A stretch of DNA of 64,000 nt from Perca fluviatilis. Taxonomy: Eukaryota; Chordata; Actinopteri; Perciformes; Percidae. Below, piece by piece: positions 44,596-54,373 of the stretch; the first letter of the stretch is position 1, and each line of letters begins with the position of its first letter. The stretch covers positions 1,240,001-1,304,000 of the forward strand of contig NC_053133.1 in assembly GCF_010015445.1 (NCBI RefSeq). The letters are read 5' to 3'. Both the position numbers and the translations under genes were made by a program. The notes below the pieces were generated by a model, which was given only the letters and a program-made list of their open reading frames with translations, searched no databases and was not told the origin of the DNA.

Positions 44596-44598
44596 ATT

Positions 44599-45104
44599 GT
44601 CCATTATATGTACTTTCTTCAAATGGACCCCAGGAGGGGTAGGAGTTTCCAAGACAACAGACATCTCAATAAACTTTTCTGTCACAATTACCTTAAATAC
44701 TCAAGTTCTCAATACTCAATACTACAGTTCAGCTTGTGGCCAGAAATCAGAACAAGTTAGCTTATTTAACATTTAATGTATCCATATATATCTGGGCAAC
44801 ATGGTCCTGGATGGCAACATTAAGAATTTGTACACATGAAAATGTTGTTTAATGACAAGGATACAATTATGTTTGTTTAAGATCTGGGTAGTATTTCATA
44901 TTCATATATATGTATTATATTTCATTTATCTTCTTCTGAACCATGTCAAGAGCATTTATTCTGCCCTTTTAAGTGCATGATTGGTATCTGGACATAATCT
45001 GGAAGCTCTATATTTATGACATGGCTAAGTGGTAGATTGGGCCAACAATTTTTGATGCTTTCATTCTGTTCCAGCCAGTACAGAACATTCTTTAGATTAA
45101 ACAT
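44599..45104. other. No recognisable feature
   Basis: AT-rich spacer. Confidence 0.5.
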
Positions 45105-45436
45105 TTAAGATGTGTCCCAATTCAGGGGCTGCAGCCTTCGGAGGCTGCGTATATAGACCAATTGAGTCACACCGGCACGACAAAGGCTGTCCCATTTCAT
45201 TTAATTTCGAAGGCTCCTTCAAATGTGGTCAACAAATGCAGCCTCCTTTTACAGAATTCGGAGGATCCAATTCGTGTTTCCTTTGCAGTCTCAGGATTCC
45301 CAGCATTCATTGCGGCATTCAGCAGAAAGGCAGCTGACAAATGGCCATCAACCATCAGTTCAGTCAGACAACTCACGTTTGAAATGTTTATTATAACAGC
45401 AGAACATTGTGTTTGGCGGCCAGACTACTAGCTAGC

Positions 45437-45863
45437 TACTACTACTAGCTAAAAGCAGCGCTAGCGGTTAGCCACCTCGTTCTCAATGGTAAAACACTGC
45501 TACAACACACACGAGTTTACCCTAATCAACAAAAGAAATTGTATAGAAATACTTACATGTCCTTCGTCTGCTAGCACCACTGCTAGCACTGCAGCTAGCG
45601 CCGCTAGCTAGCTAGTAGTAGTAGCTAGTTAGTAGTCCTTACCTACTGCGTATGTAGGACTCCCAACAGAGATGGGATAGAAGTAAGAGGTCTCACTCTG
45701 TAGCAAAAACAGAGAGCTCAACACACATGGTGAAAAGAGTAGCTGCAACAATGTGCAGTACAACAAAAATATGGTGTTTTTTGAAAATTAAAACATGTAA
45801 ACCTGTTCTGGTACAACCTCAAAATACATGAACCTGAAAATGAGCATAATATGGGCACTTTAA
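45437..45863 (+). mobile_element. TTAA MITE family A, copy 3 (truncated, rearranged)
   Basis: The right end GAGCATAATATGGGCACTTTAA and AAATATGGTGTTTTTTGAAA match copy 1. The left end is missing. A palindrome of TAGCTAGCTACTACTACTAG type (45424-45450) pairs with CTAGTAGTAGTAGCTAG (45613-45635), replacing part of copy 1. Confidence 0.75.
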
Positions 45864-45949
45864 TACACAGTTACAGTTCAAATTATGGCTTCCCCCAGCC
45901 TGTCTGTACCAGAGGAGGAATACACGTTTAAATGACAATTTGTAGCTAT

Positions 45950-46330
45950 TCAATTCAATTTTATTTATAGTATCAAATCATAACAAGAGTTATCTCAACA
46001 CACTTTACAGATAGAGTACGTCTAGACCACACTCTAAAATTTACAAAGACCCATCAATTTCAATAATTTCCCCAAGAACTTCCTTTTAGGAAGAAGCCTC
46101 AGACAGACCCAGGCTCTTGGTAGGCGGTTTTTGACGGTGCCGGTTGTGGGTATGATTAACAGTGGCAATAATAGTCATAATAAAGACTACTACTATATAA
46201 AAATGGAACTATGAATAGAAATAATAAATGTAGGAGTTCATGGTGTAGCAGGGCACTGCAGGTCGTAGCAGGGCGCCGAGCAGGACCACGGCTACAGCTG
46301 CAATCATGATTTAGGTGCCACCCTAATCCA
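45950..46330 (-). repeat. AATTG-tailed repeat, inverted partial copy
   Basis: Starts with ATTCAATTCAATTTTATTTA and carries, inverted, CACTTTACAGATAGAGTA and CAGACCCAGGCTCTTGG, matching 6400-6592 of the other copy. The orientation is opposite. Confidence 0.8.
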
Positions 46331-47178
46331 AGCAAAAGCTAACGATACAAATGTTAAAAACAAAGGAGCTTGAAACCTCACACTTTCGTTTATAACTTAA
46401 CCGCTAACGTGACTGCAGCTCGGCTGCAAACATTCGAAAATAAAACTTAACAGGGTTTAAACCTTGACTTGTATCTAATCTTGGTTACGTTAATGGTTAA
46501 AAATAAACTTTGATTAAATTTAAATGTTACATGGCTAACCCGAACTGTGTTATTTCACTAAGCTGCTTTTTGATTGCTTAAGTGGTGAGAAAACAAAACT
46601 GAATTTGTTTTAGGGAGCAAGGAGGGTACTGCTCAATTTATAAAAATGAGGTCAGACAAAGACCACTTGTTCACCGGGGCCAAATACTCTGCAAGTGTTG
46701 CTTGGAGGTAAGGCAACAGTAACCCATTTGTAAAATCTTATTTTTATCATCTTGCCCTTAAGGTTACAGTTAAATTAGCCCTCACTCTATACAAAGCCCA
46801 CAATAATAAGACAACCAGTAGATGGGGCAATACATTTACTTTTACATATACTTTACATTCATGTGTGATAACTGATTTTCTGATTAGGACAATTCTGGAG
46901 AAAAAAATTGGCCGGCAGGGACAGGTGACCCTTCAAGCCCAAAAACAAACAAACAAAAAAAAAACTTCTGGCTCCATTTCAGCGCTGTTTGGCCCCGGTG
47001 ATCAGCTGTAGCCATCAACGGCGACAGGAGCGGTGCTTCATGGAGCAAGGGTAAGGCATAACCATCCGTTGATGTAAACAGGAAATGCTCCGTAAACCAG
47101 AAACTCATTTCGGAGACCACTTGGTGGGAAAGCTGCAACCTCTGAAGGCTGCAGCCCCTGAATTGGGACACAGCTTAA

Positions 47179-48750
47179 ATATTCTGTTAAGTGTGTCGAT
47201 CTCAGTGGATGCCAATATGTACACAATGGAAGTAAGTGGATTTATGACAGCAACAGTGTAAGGAGATGATCCATTGACTCAAGCTTGGCAGGAGTTCATG
47301 TCTCAGGGTTAAAGAGGCTTCCCCCACTAAGACTGGAAAGCCTAACTGAACACAGCTTTGTAGGCAGGATGTGTGAAAGCTGTCAAGGCATTACTGTACA
47401 GCGACACTACAGAGCAACTAAGCAGCTCTGGCTCTGATGCTGGAATGGAGGCAGACATGAAGCCCACTTTATAGGTTTCTTTTCAGCTTAATGTTGATTG
47501 AGTCAGTCTCTGAGCCAGTTGAGAACCTCAGCTCCAACTTGCAGATAGGAGAGGACGCAAGAGCACTTAGAAGACTAATTAAGAAAGACAAATATAGCTG
47601 GAACACAGCACATGGCTTTGAGACAGCTGGATCATTTTTCAGACAAATGTATTTTGAGATAAATGTTGTTGCCCACATTGATATAAGTTTCAATAAGAAG
47701 ACATTCAGGCTGTATGAGTCCAAAGAGAACCTACTTCTTGCTACCGCAAAGCCAGGGAAGTGCTCTCAGCAGAATTAAGAGTTCCCCAGTTCATGTTGAC
47801 ACTTAACACATCTGTACCCCGCTGAATCACATCAGAGTCACATCAGTGGTAGATGAGCTATCTCAGTCTGGACCAAAGTAGTGGACAAACTAACAGGTGT
47901 GCAGTCAGAACGCTTTCAAGCTGATTTAAAACCGTATTTTAAAGCTCCAGAAAAAGCTTGTTAATTGTCAAGTTAATTGCAACATGATCCACACTAGTCT
48001 GACGGTCCAACTGATGTGGAATATGAGAGAATATTTTATATGTAGTACATCAACTCCCATGCATTGAAAATCACATGCATCAGTATAATGTAGTTATCTT
48101 CCTGTATATAAAATTGTTATTTTCTCCTGCAGACATATGTATCCCTCTGTGGGAGGATTAGAGTTTGAGGGGCTAAGCTCTTCAAATATTATCCATCCAT
48201 GATCCAGTGCTGTGCCTCTGAGGTGTCACTTCTGGTTTTACATTTCAACCTTTGCCGTCACCTCTTTACAAACTATAAGCTTTAATTTCCAATCATATTT
48301 CTTTTCCATTGAAACATAAATGAATACCAATGAACACTGGCTCACAGTTACTTAAGCAAATTTTGCTTTATTTCATGCATACTGCATCAACTTTCAACTT
48401 TATCAGGGTCTACAGTAACTCAAAATTTAAATTCAATCGTTTTTCTAACACTTATTAAAGCTTTTTTCAATCACCAGTCAGTATTCAAATTGTAAGTAAC
48501 CCAATCTCCTGAGTAGTTATGTTAATGATGAATTTATTTGTATCGTGGTTTTGTTGTAGTGCCAGGTTATAAAGCTCAGCAATCTCCTCTGCTGAGTATG
48601 GAGTAGATTCGTGTATAACGCCCATGCTGCCATATTCTACAGCTTGTGTATAAATAGAGAATATAGCGCTTTCAAAGCCTGGCATTGTTTGGTCAATTAG
48701 TACTTCAAAATAAACTCACTGTGGAAATATCTAGTTGTCTTCTAGGAGCT
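47179..48750. other. No recognisable gene
   Basis: The plus frame 47491-47778 (95 residues, charged, LIKKDKYSWNTAHGF) is the most protein-like stretch here but has no family I know and no clear splice context. The rest is AT-rich. Confidence 0.35.
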
Positions 48751-48759
48751 TTTTATCCC

Positions 48760-48986
48760 TAGCCTGGTTGACACCAGACCCTTCTCAGTTGTAACTGTGA
48801 GTGGGTCTGGGAAAGGTTAATTCACATTTGTCACCAACGGGCGCCACTCAAATGCCCGCTTCAACGGTTGTGATTGGTGCCTCGAGTTGGAAAAGTTGGA
48901 AATGGGCTTGAATGGGCTCTTGGCCAGACGGACTTGAAGAGCAAATCTCAAATTTGCCGGAAGTTCGTCAGGGTTTTCCCAGGCTA
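48760..48986. mobile_element. MITE, 227 bp, with perfect 9-bp flanking repeat
   Basis: TTTTATCCC occurs at 48751-48759 and 48987-48995. Ends TAGCCTGG and CCAGGCTA are inverted. It lies immediately before an L2 fragment. hAT (8 bp) or P-type (8-9 bp) would fit the duplication length. Confidence 0.8.
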
Positions 48987-48995
48987 TTTTATCCC

Positions 48996-49115
48996 AGGAG
49001 GACGCTGAAAACCTCGTCCATGCTTTTATTTGCAGACAGCTAGACTACTGTAACGTGCTGCTCAAAGGATTATCTAAAAAGCATTTTAATTGCAGACAGC
49101 TACAGGTTCTGGTTT
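48996..49115 (+). pseudogene. L2-clade LINE RT fragment
   Basis: Translation reads ENLVHAFICRQLDYCNVLL then KGLSKK.FNCRQLQVLV, the LDYCN block of L2-type reverse transcriptase (thumb). Only ~40 residues remain. Confidence 0.75.
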
Positions 49116-50496
49116 TGTTGTGGGTGTTTATATGTTTTGTTCCCTCCTCTCCTCTCTGCAGGGCGTGTGGCTGGTCCTCACACCACTACTCTGCCAGATA
49201 ATTCCGTCATGTTCGGTAGTGTGCTGTGGTTTCCTTGCCTTTGTGTTACTGTAAATCTGCATACTTATTTTGCTTTAGACCTCCATTTTTTTGTACTTTA
49301 ACCTCGGGGTTTTTTTTGTGTGCAGAGATCTACCTGTCCAACGCATTCTCATGAACGTGTTCGTATGATATCGTACAAAAATGTATGCACACCAAAACGT
49401 GAAATATCGTACGGAACTAGGAGACAACCGGCTGGTCACGTGACGCCGGCTACAGTGGCTGGCCACGAACTCCATGACACCAAGCGGCAGTTGCTAGTTG
49501 TTTAAGCTGCTACAGAGCTCTGCGACGCCTGCTACAGTCCGCATGGTGCTCCATTGTATCAGCGGTAGTTGGTGGTTCAGTTACTCGAAAATATGGTGAC
49601 TTTGAGCCCGATACACAGCACTGTATATGCATCCATAATGCTTTATAACAATAGCATAAAACATTATAAAGCATTTTATAATGACTTATACAGTAATGTC
49701 AATTATCACAATAACTCAATGATTACCATTTCCTTTCCAGGATTTTAGTGTATTATAATTCTCGTTATTTTAATAGATTATGATAATTTTATAATGCATT
49801 ATAATCACTGTTATGTGTTACTCTAAGTGGTCATTGGGTGCTTTGAGTAAAGTAATGAAATTCCTGCGGTATAGGTAAATATAATACATTACAATCTGGT
49901 TATAAATCACTATAAGTGGTCATTGTTTGCTTTAAGTAAACTGAAAAACATTTAAAACTATGCAAGAACAACAAAGAAAACTGTAAAAATATTGATTTGT
50001 TCAAAGGTCATACCAGAAATTGAGAACTCAAAAAAACTTTTGTTGATGAAATAATGGACATTTCACTAATGTAACGAGTAACGACTCAATTTACTCAAAT
50101 TATAGATAATACCTGAAACCCTTTCTCATTTTACCTGTATCTGTAAATAACATATAACATATGATAAGTACTCTACTGGTAGTACTGGTAAGGTTCTCCA
50201 ATTTAACACAACTGAATGATGGACATTTACATTTTACTAATATGATGTTTCCCCAAACTTTACTCACTCTAAACACTAATGAAAAAACAATTTTGGTAAA
50301 TTCACCTTAACTCTAGGTTTGTAAGGAGCTAAGGAACATAGACTGTAATAACCAGAAATAAAAGTACACAAACAACAAGGTAAAATTGCAGGTAATAACT
50401 CAAAAATTTGAATAAGAAATAAATGAAAATAAAAATGGCCTTTTAAAATAAAAGAGTCTTTAGTTCAGTCGTTGTCCTGGTGACTGGCACCACACT
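49116..50496. other. No gene; AT-rich, TTATAATG-type motifs
   Basis: Contains ATTATAAAGCATTTTATAAT at about 49664 and related palindromic pieces to 49920, like those at 62330-62610. 49340-49440 has ATGATATCGTACAAAA and GAAATATCGTACGG, which may be a small repeat. Confidence 0.4.
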
Positions 50497-51610
50497 ACCA
50501 AGTCCTGTACTACGAAGCAAGATTTGTCGTTAACGGAGTAACTTCAGGTTCAACCCAGGTCAGCTTTTTGAGCCGTATGTTGCCAATGCGACACATCGAA
50601 GCCGTGCGCTCACAGTCCCACAGACTGTATGCATAGCATTGCGGTATTTTGTTACTGTTACTTTGGTACTGTTATGGTGCTGTGGGTGATGTGGAGAACC
50701 TCAGTAAGAACACGGTCTGCCACGCAATTCACGAGGTGGTCCTTGCTTTACCAGCACTACTGAATATATTTGTTTTGTTCCCAGGGTACTTGCCCACAGA
50801 GTCCATCAAAGAGGGCTTTTATGAAAAAGCAAGTAAATAATAACTTAAATTGTATACTTCATCTATAAATAATCTAGGCCCCATGATGCTCACTGTTGCA
50901 TATGAAATTCATCATACTCCTTAGGCTTCCTGAGGGTGATCGGTGCCATAGACTGCACCCATATCCCGATTTCTGCATCGCTGGGGGAGAATGAAGTTGT
51001 TAATCGCAAGTCATTCCACTCCTCAACGTTCAGGTAATGCATAAAGGATACACGTTTGGGCATACTGGTAAAGGAGGAGTCCTTCAAATGCACATTGATG
51101 TTTCCCTCACGTTAATGCTGTTATGTGGATGAATTTTTAACACAAGATGGTTTTGCAGATGACTTGTGACCATCAATGTATGGTCACCAGCATTGATACA
51201 AAGTGACCCGGCTCAGTCCATGACTCCCGGATCTTTAGGGAGTCTGCACTGTGCCACAGATTCGAGCAAGGTATGGCAACTGCAAGTCACATTTGATATT
51301 CCATTTTGCAATACTGATTATGCTAATGTTACTTTTCATCTTCAGGGCTCTTCATTGGATTGCTGGTAGGGGACTGAGGGTACGCCTGCCAGCCCTTTTT
51401 GATGACCCCCTATCCTGACCCCAAACACAGGGCCACAGAATGCCTTCAATGTGGTCTTTACCAAAACAAGTCAGGATAGAGATGACTTTTGGCATACTTA
51501 AAGCCCGCTTTTACGGCCTGCGTGGCCTCCGAGTGGTCCCAGACCAGGCTTGTCAAAAAGTGACAGTCTGTGTCGTGACTATCCTACTGGCAGGGCCTTG
51601 AGAGAGGCTA
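50497..51610 (+). pseudogene. HARBI1-like PIF/Harbinger transposase with three introns
   Basis: DDE nuclease of a PIF/Harbinger element. The upstream GTACTACGAAGCAAGATTTG at 50508 is a terminus-like motif of this family. Exon 1 (about 50580-50832) reads RALTVPQTVCIALRYF then, after a local frameshift, NLSKNTVCHAIHEVVLALPA and FPGYLPTESIKEGF. Intron 1 is 50833-50924, intron 2 51034-51158 and intron 3 51271-51345, all GT-AG. Exon 2 has GFLRVIGAIDCTHIPISASL with the first catalytic Asp. Exon 3 has PGSVHDSRIF-type residues in another frame, and exon 4 has LLVGD-stop-GYACQPFL, the second Asp region, then a degraded Glu region. Stops and frameshifts mean it is inactive. It converges on the Myb gene whose last part is at 52225-52090. 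Confidence 0.8.
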
Positions 51611-52089
51611 TAACCCAGCAGTTCGTTGTTTAAGGAGAGACAGGCTAAAGCATATTTCTTTTACTTATTTGACTTCATATTAGTCATCAATTGGGGAGGT
51701 TTCATATTGATATGTTATCCCTATTCACTGGGGTGTCCCCCCTTAACCCCTTCCATTTTCAAATGGTTTCTATATCAGAAATTTGGGTTTCCTTCAACCA
51801 AACAATTTCAAACCAAAAAAAGCAACGTGGATGGTACCCTATAATGCTCTTAAATAAATGATCATTTCACTACTTTCATTGAATTTGGATGTTGTATTCA
51901 GTTCTATAGCATTTATAAAAACAAAGGAAATTGAAACGTTTTCTTGAAAATCCCCACAAAACTTTCAAAAGCACAACAAAAAATCTTTGAAAAAGCCACA
52001 AAAACGTAGAAAAAGACCAAAATGTTGACATTTTTGAAGATATGTGTCCTCTCTTTCCTAGAAACACAGAAAAAGAATGTCAGTGTAAC
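51611..52089. other. Spacer between convergent Harbinger genes
   Basis: AT-rich with no frame of note; presumed 3' regions of the transposase and Myb genes. Confidence 0.4.
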
Positions 52090-52240
52090 AGTTTAGTGTC
52101 ACGTACTTCCTTCTTTTCAAATTGAAGCTTTTCTATTTCCAGCCTTGTTTTCTTTATTAAAAGCTTCTCATATGCAATATCCAGCTCCAGGGTTCTTTTA
52201 TACACATTGTCTGCTCCAACCTGAAACAAATTAAGAACAT
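52090..52240 (-). pseudogene. C-terminal exon part of Myb-like Harbinger protein
   Basis: Minus-strand translation: VGADNVYKRTLELDIAYEKL, LIKKTRLEIEKLQFEKKE, then V and a stop region, an amphipathic coiled coil of the type that ends fish Myb/SANT-like transposon proteins. Immediately upstream (to 52240) the frame stays open for five more codons (VLNLF) until the Harbinger terminus at 52241. The same text also looks like an acceptor (TTTGTTTCAG), so exon continuation and splice site are both possible. The matching upstream part of the gene is at 60507-61405. Confidence 0.65.
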
Positions 52241-52582
52241 TGGGCCTCATTCACCAACCGTTCTTACGAAGAAATGTGTTCTTAAACCCCACTTTTTACG
52301 AAGATTGTGACATTCACTAATTTTTTCTTATCTTGGATTTGTTCTTAGCTAAGAACAAAATCTATGCACACTCAAGAGCACTCTTACGCACATTTGAGTG
52401 ACAGTTTGCGCCAAATAATTGGTTACTGCATTTTATTTAACTCTACAGTCATTTACAATGATAGTATTTTACTGTAATGTATTTCTGATCATTTGTTGAA
52501 AAAAAAAAATCATAGTATGCAAAGAAACACACTTCAATTTACATCAGCAATTAAGCTGATTAAATCCTGTGTTATTCGGTGA

Positions 52583-53390
52583 TTGATGGCGCTATTTATA
52601 GGGCCAAAATGGGCCTGTTTTTGCACATCAGAAATGCTATCAAAATGGCATATCTATTGCTTCTTGACGACATTGCTGGAGCTGTGTGATACTTTGGAGC
52701 CAGCGCTGCGAAGCCATACCCAACGGTCCAATCCCGTACCACCCCATGTGCAGGTACTCTCAACCTTGGGATTTTTATCCACTGGGACATTTCAGCGGGA
52801 GTTAGCATATCCACGAGTTGTAGATGGAATAAATCAACACAACACAGCACAGCAACAGCTGCCAGTCAAAAGAGGGTTCTACTCTATTGCGGGTCTGCAC
52901 AACATATTCAGGGCAATAGACTGCACTCATGCGCATTAAGGCACCCTCACCAGACCCATTCCCATACCTCAACCGCAAACAATATCACTCAATCAATGTA
53001 CAAGTCATCTGCGACTCCGACAACCATCTCTTGAACGTGCACATGACTCTTATATTTTGCAGAACAGTTCTGTGGGAATGCTTCTGGAACAAGGGTAATT
53101 TCAAATTCCAATTTTTGGTTTCAAAAAGTGGGTTTCTTCATTAATGACTTGTTTCATTAGGAGATCGGGGTATGCCCTTGCGCCCTGGCTAATGATGACA
53201 ACAACAAACCCTCAGACGCACCAAGAGGCCTCTTATAACCAGAGGCACGCACGCACCCGCTCCACCATTGAGCAAACCATCGGTATTCTGAAGGGACGCT
53301 GGATCTGTTTGGACACAGCAGGTGGTAAGTTGTTTTACAAGCCAGAGAAGGTGAGTAGGACTACTTGTTTTATTCAGGTTTGAAAAGTGA
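52583..53390 (+). pseudogene. Harbinger transposase, subfamily 2 (near-complete, broken)
   Basis: N-terminal helices read LRSHTQRSNPVPPHVQVL, STLGFLSTGTFQREL, then FYSIAGLHNIFRAIDCTH (52870-52930) with the first catalytic Asp. The next frame continues IKAPSPDPFPYLNRKQYH, SINVQVICDSDNHLLNVHM. After a gap with AG at 53158-53159, GDRG... changes frame within a few bases to GYALAPWLM, the second Asp region, and RTRSTIEQTIGILKGRW with the catalytic Glu at about 53275. A GGKLFYKPEKV block and a GTGAGT donor end it. All three acidic residues are readable, but two frameshifts or stops (about 52935 and 53165) separate them. Confidence 0.85.
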
Positions 53391-54060
53391 CAGGTGAGGT
53401 GCGCGTTCTTTTTTTTTTTAAATGTGTGTTTACGTCTTTGAGTGTTTCTGATATTGTGGCCAGAGTAGAAGTGATTTCACCGAGACTTTGCGCAATCCGC
53501 TCCTGGTTATCCAAGACCGCATCGGAGATGACACGTGCAGTTGGACGGGACCTGGGGGTACGTACAGAGGCAGGCCTACCGCAGGAAGGCCCAATGGTGT
53601 CAGGGTCCTCTTCAAAGAGGGGTTGCCTGGATTGGAGATCTGTAAAAAACAAAAACGATACTAAAAGTAAAACAGCACTGATATTTTTTTTTTTATATGT
53701 TTCAGTTTGTTCAATATAGGCCTATTGCAAAAGCAATAGGATTTCAAACTGAATAAACTAGGAATTCAGGTGAGGACTCATTCACAGTCACATAGGCCCA
53801 CATTTGGTTTGACAAACTGGTGTAAAATTCCTTTCCAATGGTTTCACCGTTGCTTTCAGTTAAATTATGGCATAACATTGTAAAAATTCAGACCGTCTGA
53901 TTCACTGGTGGGAGATGGCCTTGGTGGATATGAAGCTGTTGATATAGGACCCTGGTCAGTGTTCAGTTGCTCCGCTGATGGCACACTTGAGAGTGCCGTC
54001 TCACCAATAATGGCCCGATGCTCGGGTCAATCTCAGATAACTCAGGGCCTGCATGTGGTC
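53374..54060 (-). pseudogene. Myb-like partner gene of Harbinger A, C-terminal exons
   Basis: Minus strand. The upstream exon (about 54056-53890) reads AIIGETALSSVPSAEQLN, TDQGPISTASYPPRPSP and TSESDG, then a GT donor (GTCTGA). The downstream exon (53652-53374) is open: LQSRQPLFEEDPDTIG, ARVISDAVLDNQERIAQSL, GEITSTLATISETLKDV, ending in a basic tail. This is the C-terminal half of a naif1-like Myb/SANT Harbinger protein, with the helical region thought to mediate partner binding. The DNA-binding exon is absent in this copy; the equivalent exon occurs, inverted, at 58154-58430. Confidence 0.7.
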
Positions 54061-54373
54061 AGCATATGTCTCTTATGTTTGGCATTGGATTTATTTATTT
54101 TTTTGGCAATGTTAGGCTGCAGTAATTTGGGCAGCAATCAAAGTACAGCTTAAGGTTGATTTATGATTTTGTTCCAACTAGGGTGATAGCCAGGTGCAAG
54201 TTCCCATTCTTCACGGAGTGAACTGGAGCAAATTTGCGTAATGCCTATCAGCTGTTTTAGCCAAATGTGGTAGCAATAGTGTTTTGGCTAAATGTTATCC
54301 TTTTGTGTTGCTTATGCCACCGCACACTGTGCGCTACTTTTATAGGATGTTTTTTAACCTGTAGTTTCTTTAA

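Larger units (their letters stand above)
45109..47174. mobile_element. TTAA-flanked DNA element, 2.07 kb, with nested repeats
   Basis: TTAA at 45105-45108 and 47175-47178. Ends GATGTGTCCCAATTCAGGGG and CCCTGAATTGGGACACAGC are inverted; CTGCAGCCTTCGGAGG / CCTCTGAAGGCTGCAG continues inward. Nested inside are a truncated family A MITE (45437-45863) and an inverted AATTG-tailed repeat (45950-46330). No transposase frame. The TTAA site suggests piggyBac or Kolobok; unproven. Confidence 0.75.
52241..54370. mobile_element. PIF/Harbinger element A (transposase end left, right end lost)
   Basis: Left terminus GGGCCTCATTCACCAACC with ATT just outside. The order is transposase (+) then Myb partner gene (-), convergent. 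The right (Myb-side) terminus is not found before the foldback element at 54374, and the SANT exon of this copy is missing. Confidence 0.75.

Noticed and set aside
47491..47778. 95-codon plus frame as a host exon
   Set aside because: Protein-like composition, but no recognised family, no convincing splice sites on both sides.
53387..53719. 110-codon plus frame
   Set aside because: Antisense to the Myb C-terminal exon of Harbinger A.
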